Below are positions 5,179 to 5,408 of a DNA stretch of 5,408 nt, piece by piece (position 1 is the stretch's first letter; every line of letters starts with the position of its first letter). The stretch is from Deltaproteobacteria bacterium (GTDB taxonomy: Bacteria > Desulfobacterota_D > UBA1144 > Nemesobacterales > N074bin48). Where the stretch lies: NCBI GenBank assembly GCA_004356685.1, contig SMWS01000021.1, positions 1-5,408 on the forward strand. The letters are read 5' to 3'. The notes under the pieces are model-generated. The model was not told the DNA's origin. It did not search any database and saw nothing but the letters and a program-made list of their open reading frames with translations. The position numbers and the translations under genes are program-made.

Positions 5179-5408
5179 ATGAGCGAAAACACTGATTTAG
5201 ATGAAATCATAAGCATTATATCAACAAGGAATAAACATAATACCGAGCAGTACTATATAGATTTACAAAGTAATGAAAAAGCTATCTTATCTTGCGCTGC
5301 AAACATTTATGCCGCATATATAAATTCAGGAAAGGTTATTTCTGGACTAGAAGAAGAATTCATTTACAAATCAATAGATGCAGCAATTAAGATGGTGTTT
5401 AGAATTGA
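5179..5408 (+). CDS. Hypothetical protein, 5' part only (cut by the window edge)
   Basis: An open frame of 76 codons plus two bases runs from the ATG at 5179 off the right edge without a stop. It begins MSENTDLDEIISIISTRNKH and continues with helix-friendly sequence (SNEKAILSCAANIYAAYINSG, about 31-51; LEEEFIYKSIDAAIKMVFRI, about 57-76). There is no signal peptide or membrane segment in the visible part; one Cys is at residue 39. A good AGAGG-type ribosome binding site precedes it and the gene follows ald closely on the same strand, so the two may form an operon. I recognise no family, and the missing C-terminal part may hold the informative domain. Confidence 0.7.
   Translation, partial: MSENTDLDEIISIISTRNKHNTEQYYIDLQSNEKAILSCAANIYAAYINSGKVISGLEEEFIYKSIDAAIKMVFRI

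Noticed and set aside
3970..5179. Minus-strand open frames at 3970-4182, 4376-4570 and 4973-5179
   Set aside because: They are antisense shadows of ald and its flanks, with compositions that mirror conserved ald motifs and no credible start signals.

Overview
The window comes from an AT-rich bacterium. The anti-sigma factor has a single membrane span and a long, apparently periplasmic C-terminal part, which suggests a Gram-negative envelope. The lineage cannot be fixed from the sequence; a deltaproteobacterium-like or other uncultivated low-GC Gram-negative is a guess. No mobile element, CRISPR array, tRNA or rRNA was seen.

Left half (1-2571, all on the minus strand): an envelope-stress module. 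In transcription order it holds an ECF sigma factor (2571-1933), its membrane-bound zinc-finger anti-sigma factor with a C-terminal TPR-like part (1930-491), and the 5' half of a pspA/IM30 gene (312 to beyond the window edge). The most notable finding is that the regions upstream of the sigma gene and of pspA carry the same bipartite element, TAAAACCTTTC-N9-ATCGTAT, with identical spacing. Read as TAAAAC-N16-CGTA it looks like an ECF-type -35/-10 pair. This supports a closed circuit: the sigma factor transcribes its own operon and pspA, and the anti-sigma factor holds it at the membrane until released.

Middle (2572-3919): a divergent intergenic region, then two plus-strand genes not recognised as any known family. 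The first (2702-3061) encodes a 119-residue protein with about four membrane segments. The second (3170-3919) encodes a 249-residue, cysteine-free, probably cytoplasmic helical protein and is preceded by a near-consensus housekeeping promoter. Neither has a visible Shine-Dalgarno sequence.

Right part (4017-5408, plus strand): a complete alanine dehydrogenase gene (ald) with all catalytic residues at the standard positions, followed after 49 bases by the beginning of an unrecognised gene cut by the window edge. Both have clear AGAGG-type ribosome binding sites and may be co-transcribed. No sequence evidence ties this metabolic pair to the stress module.
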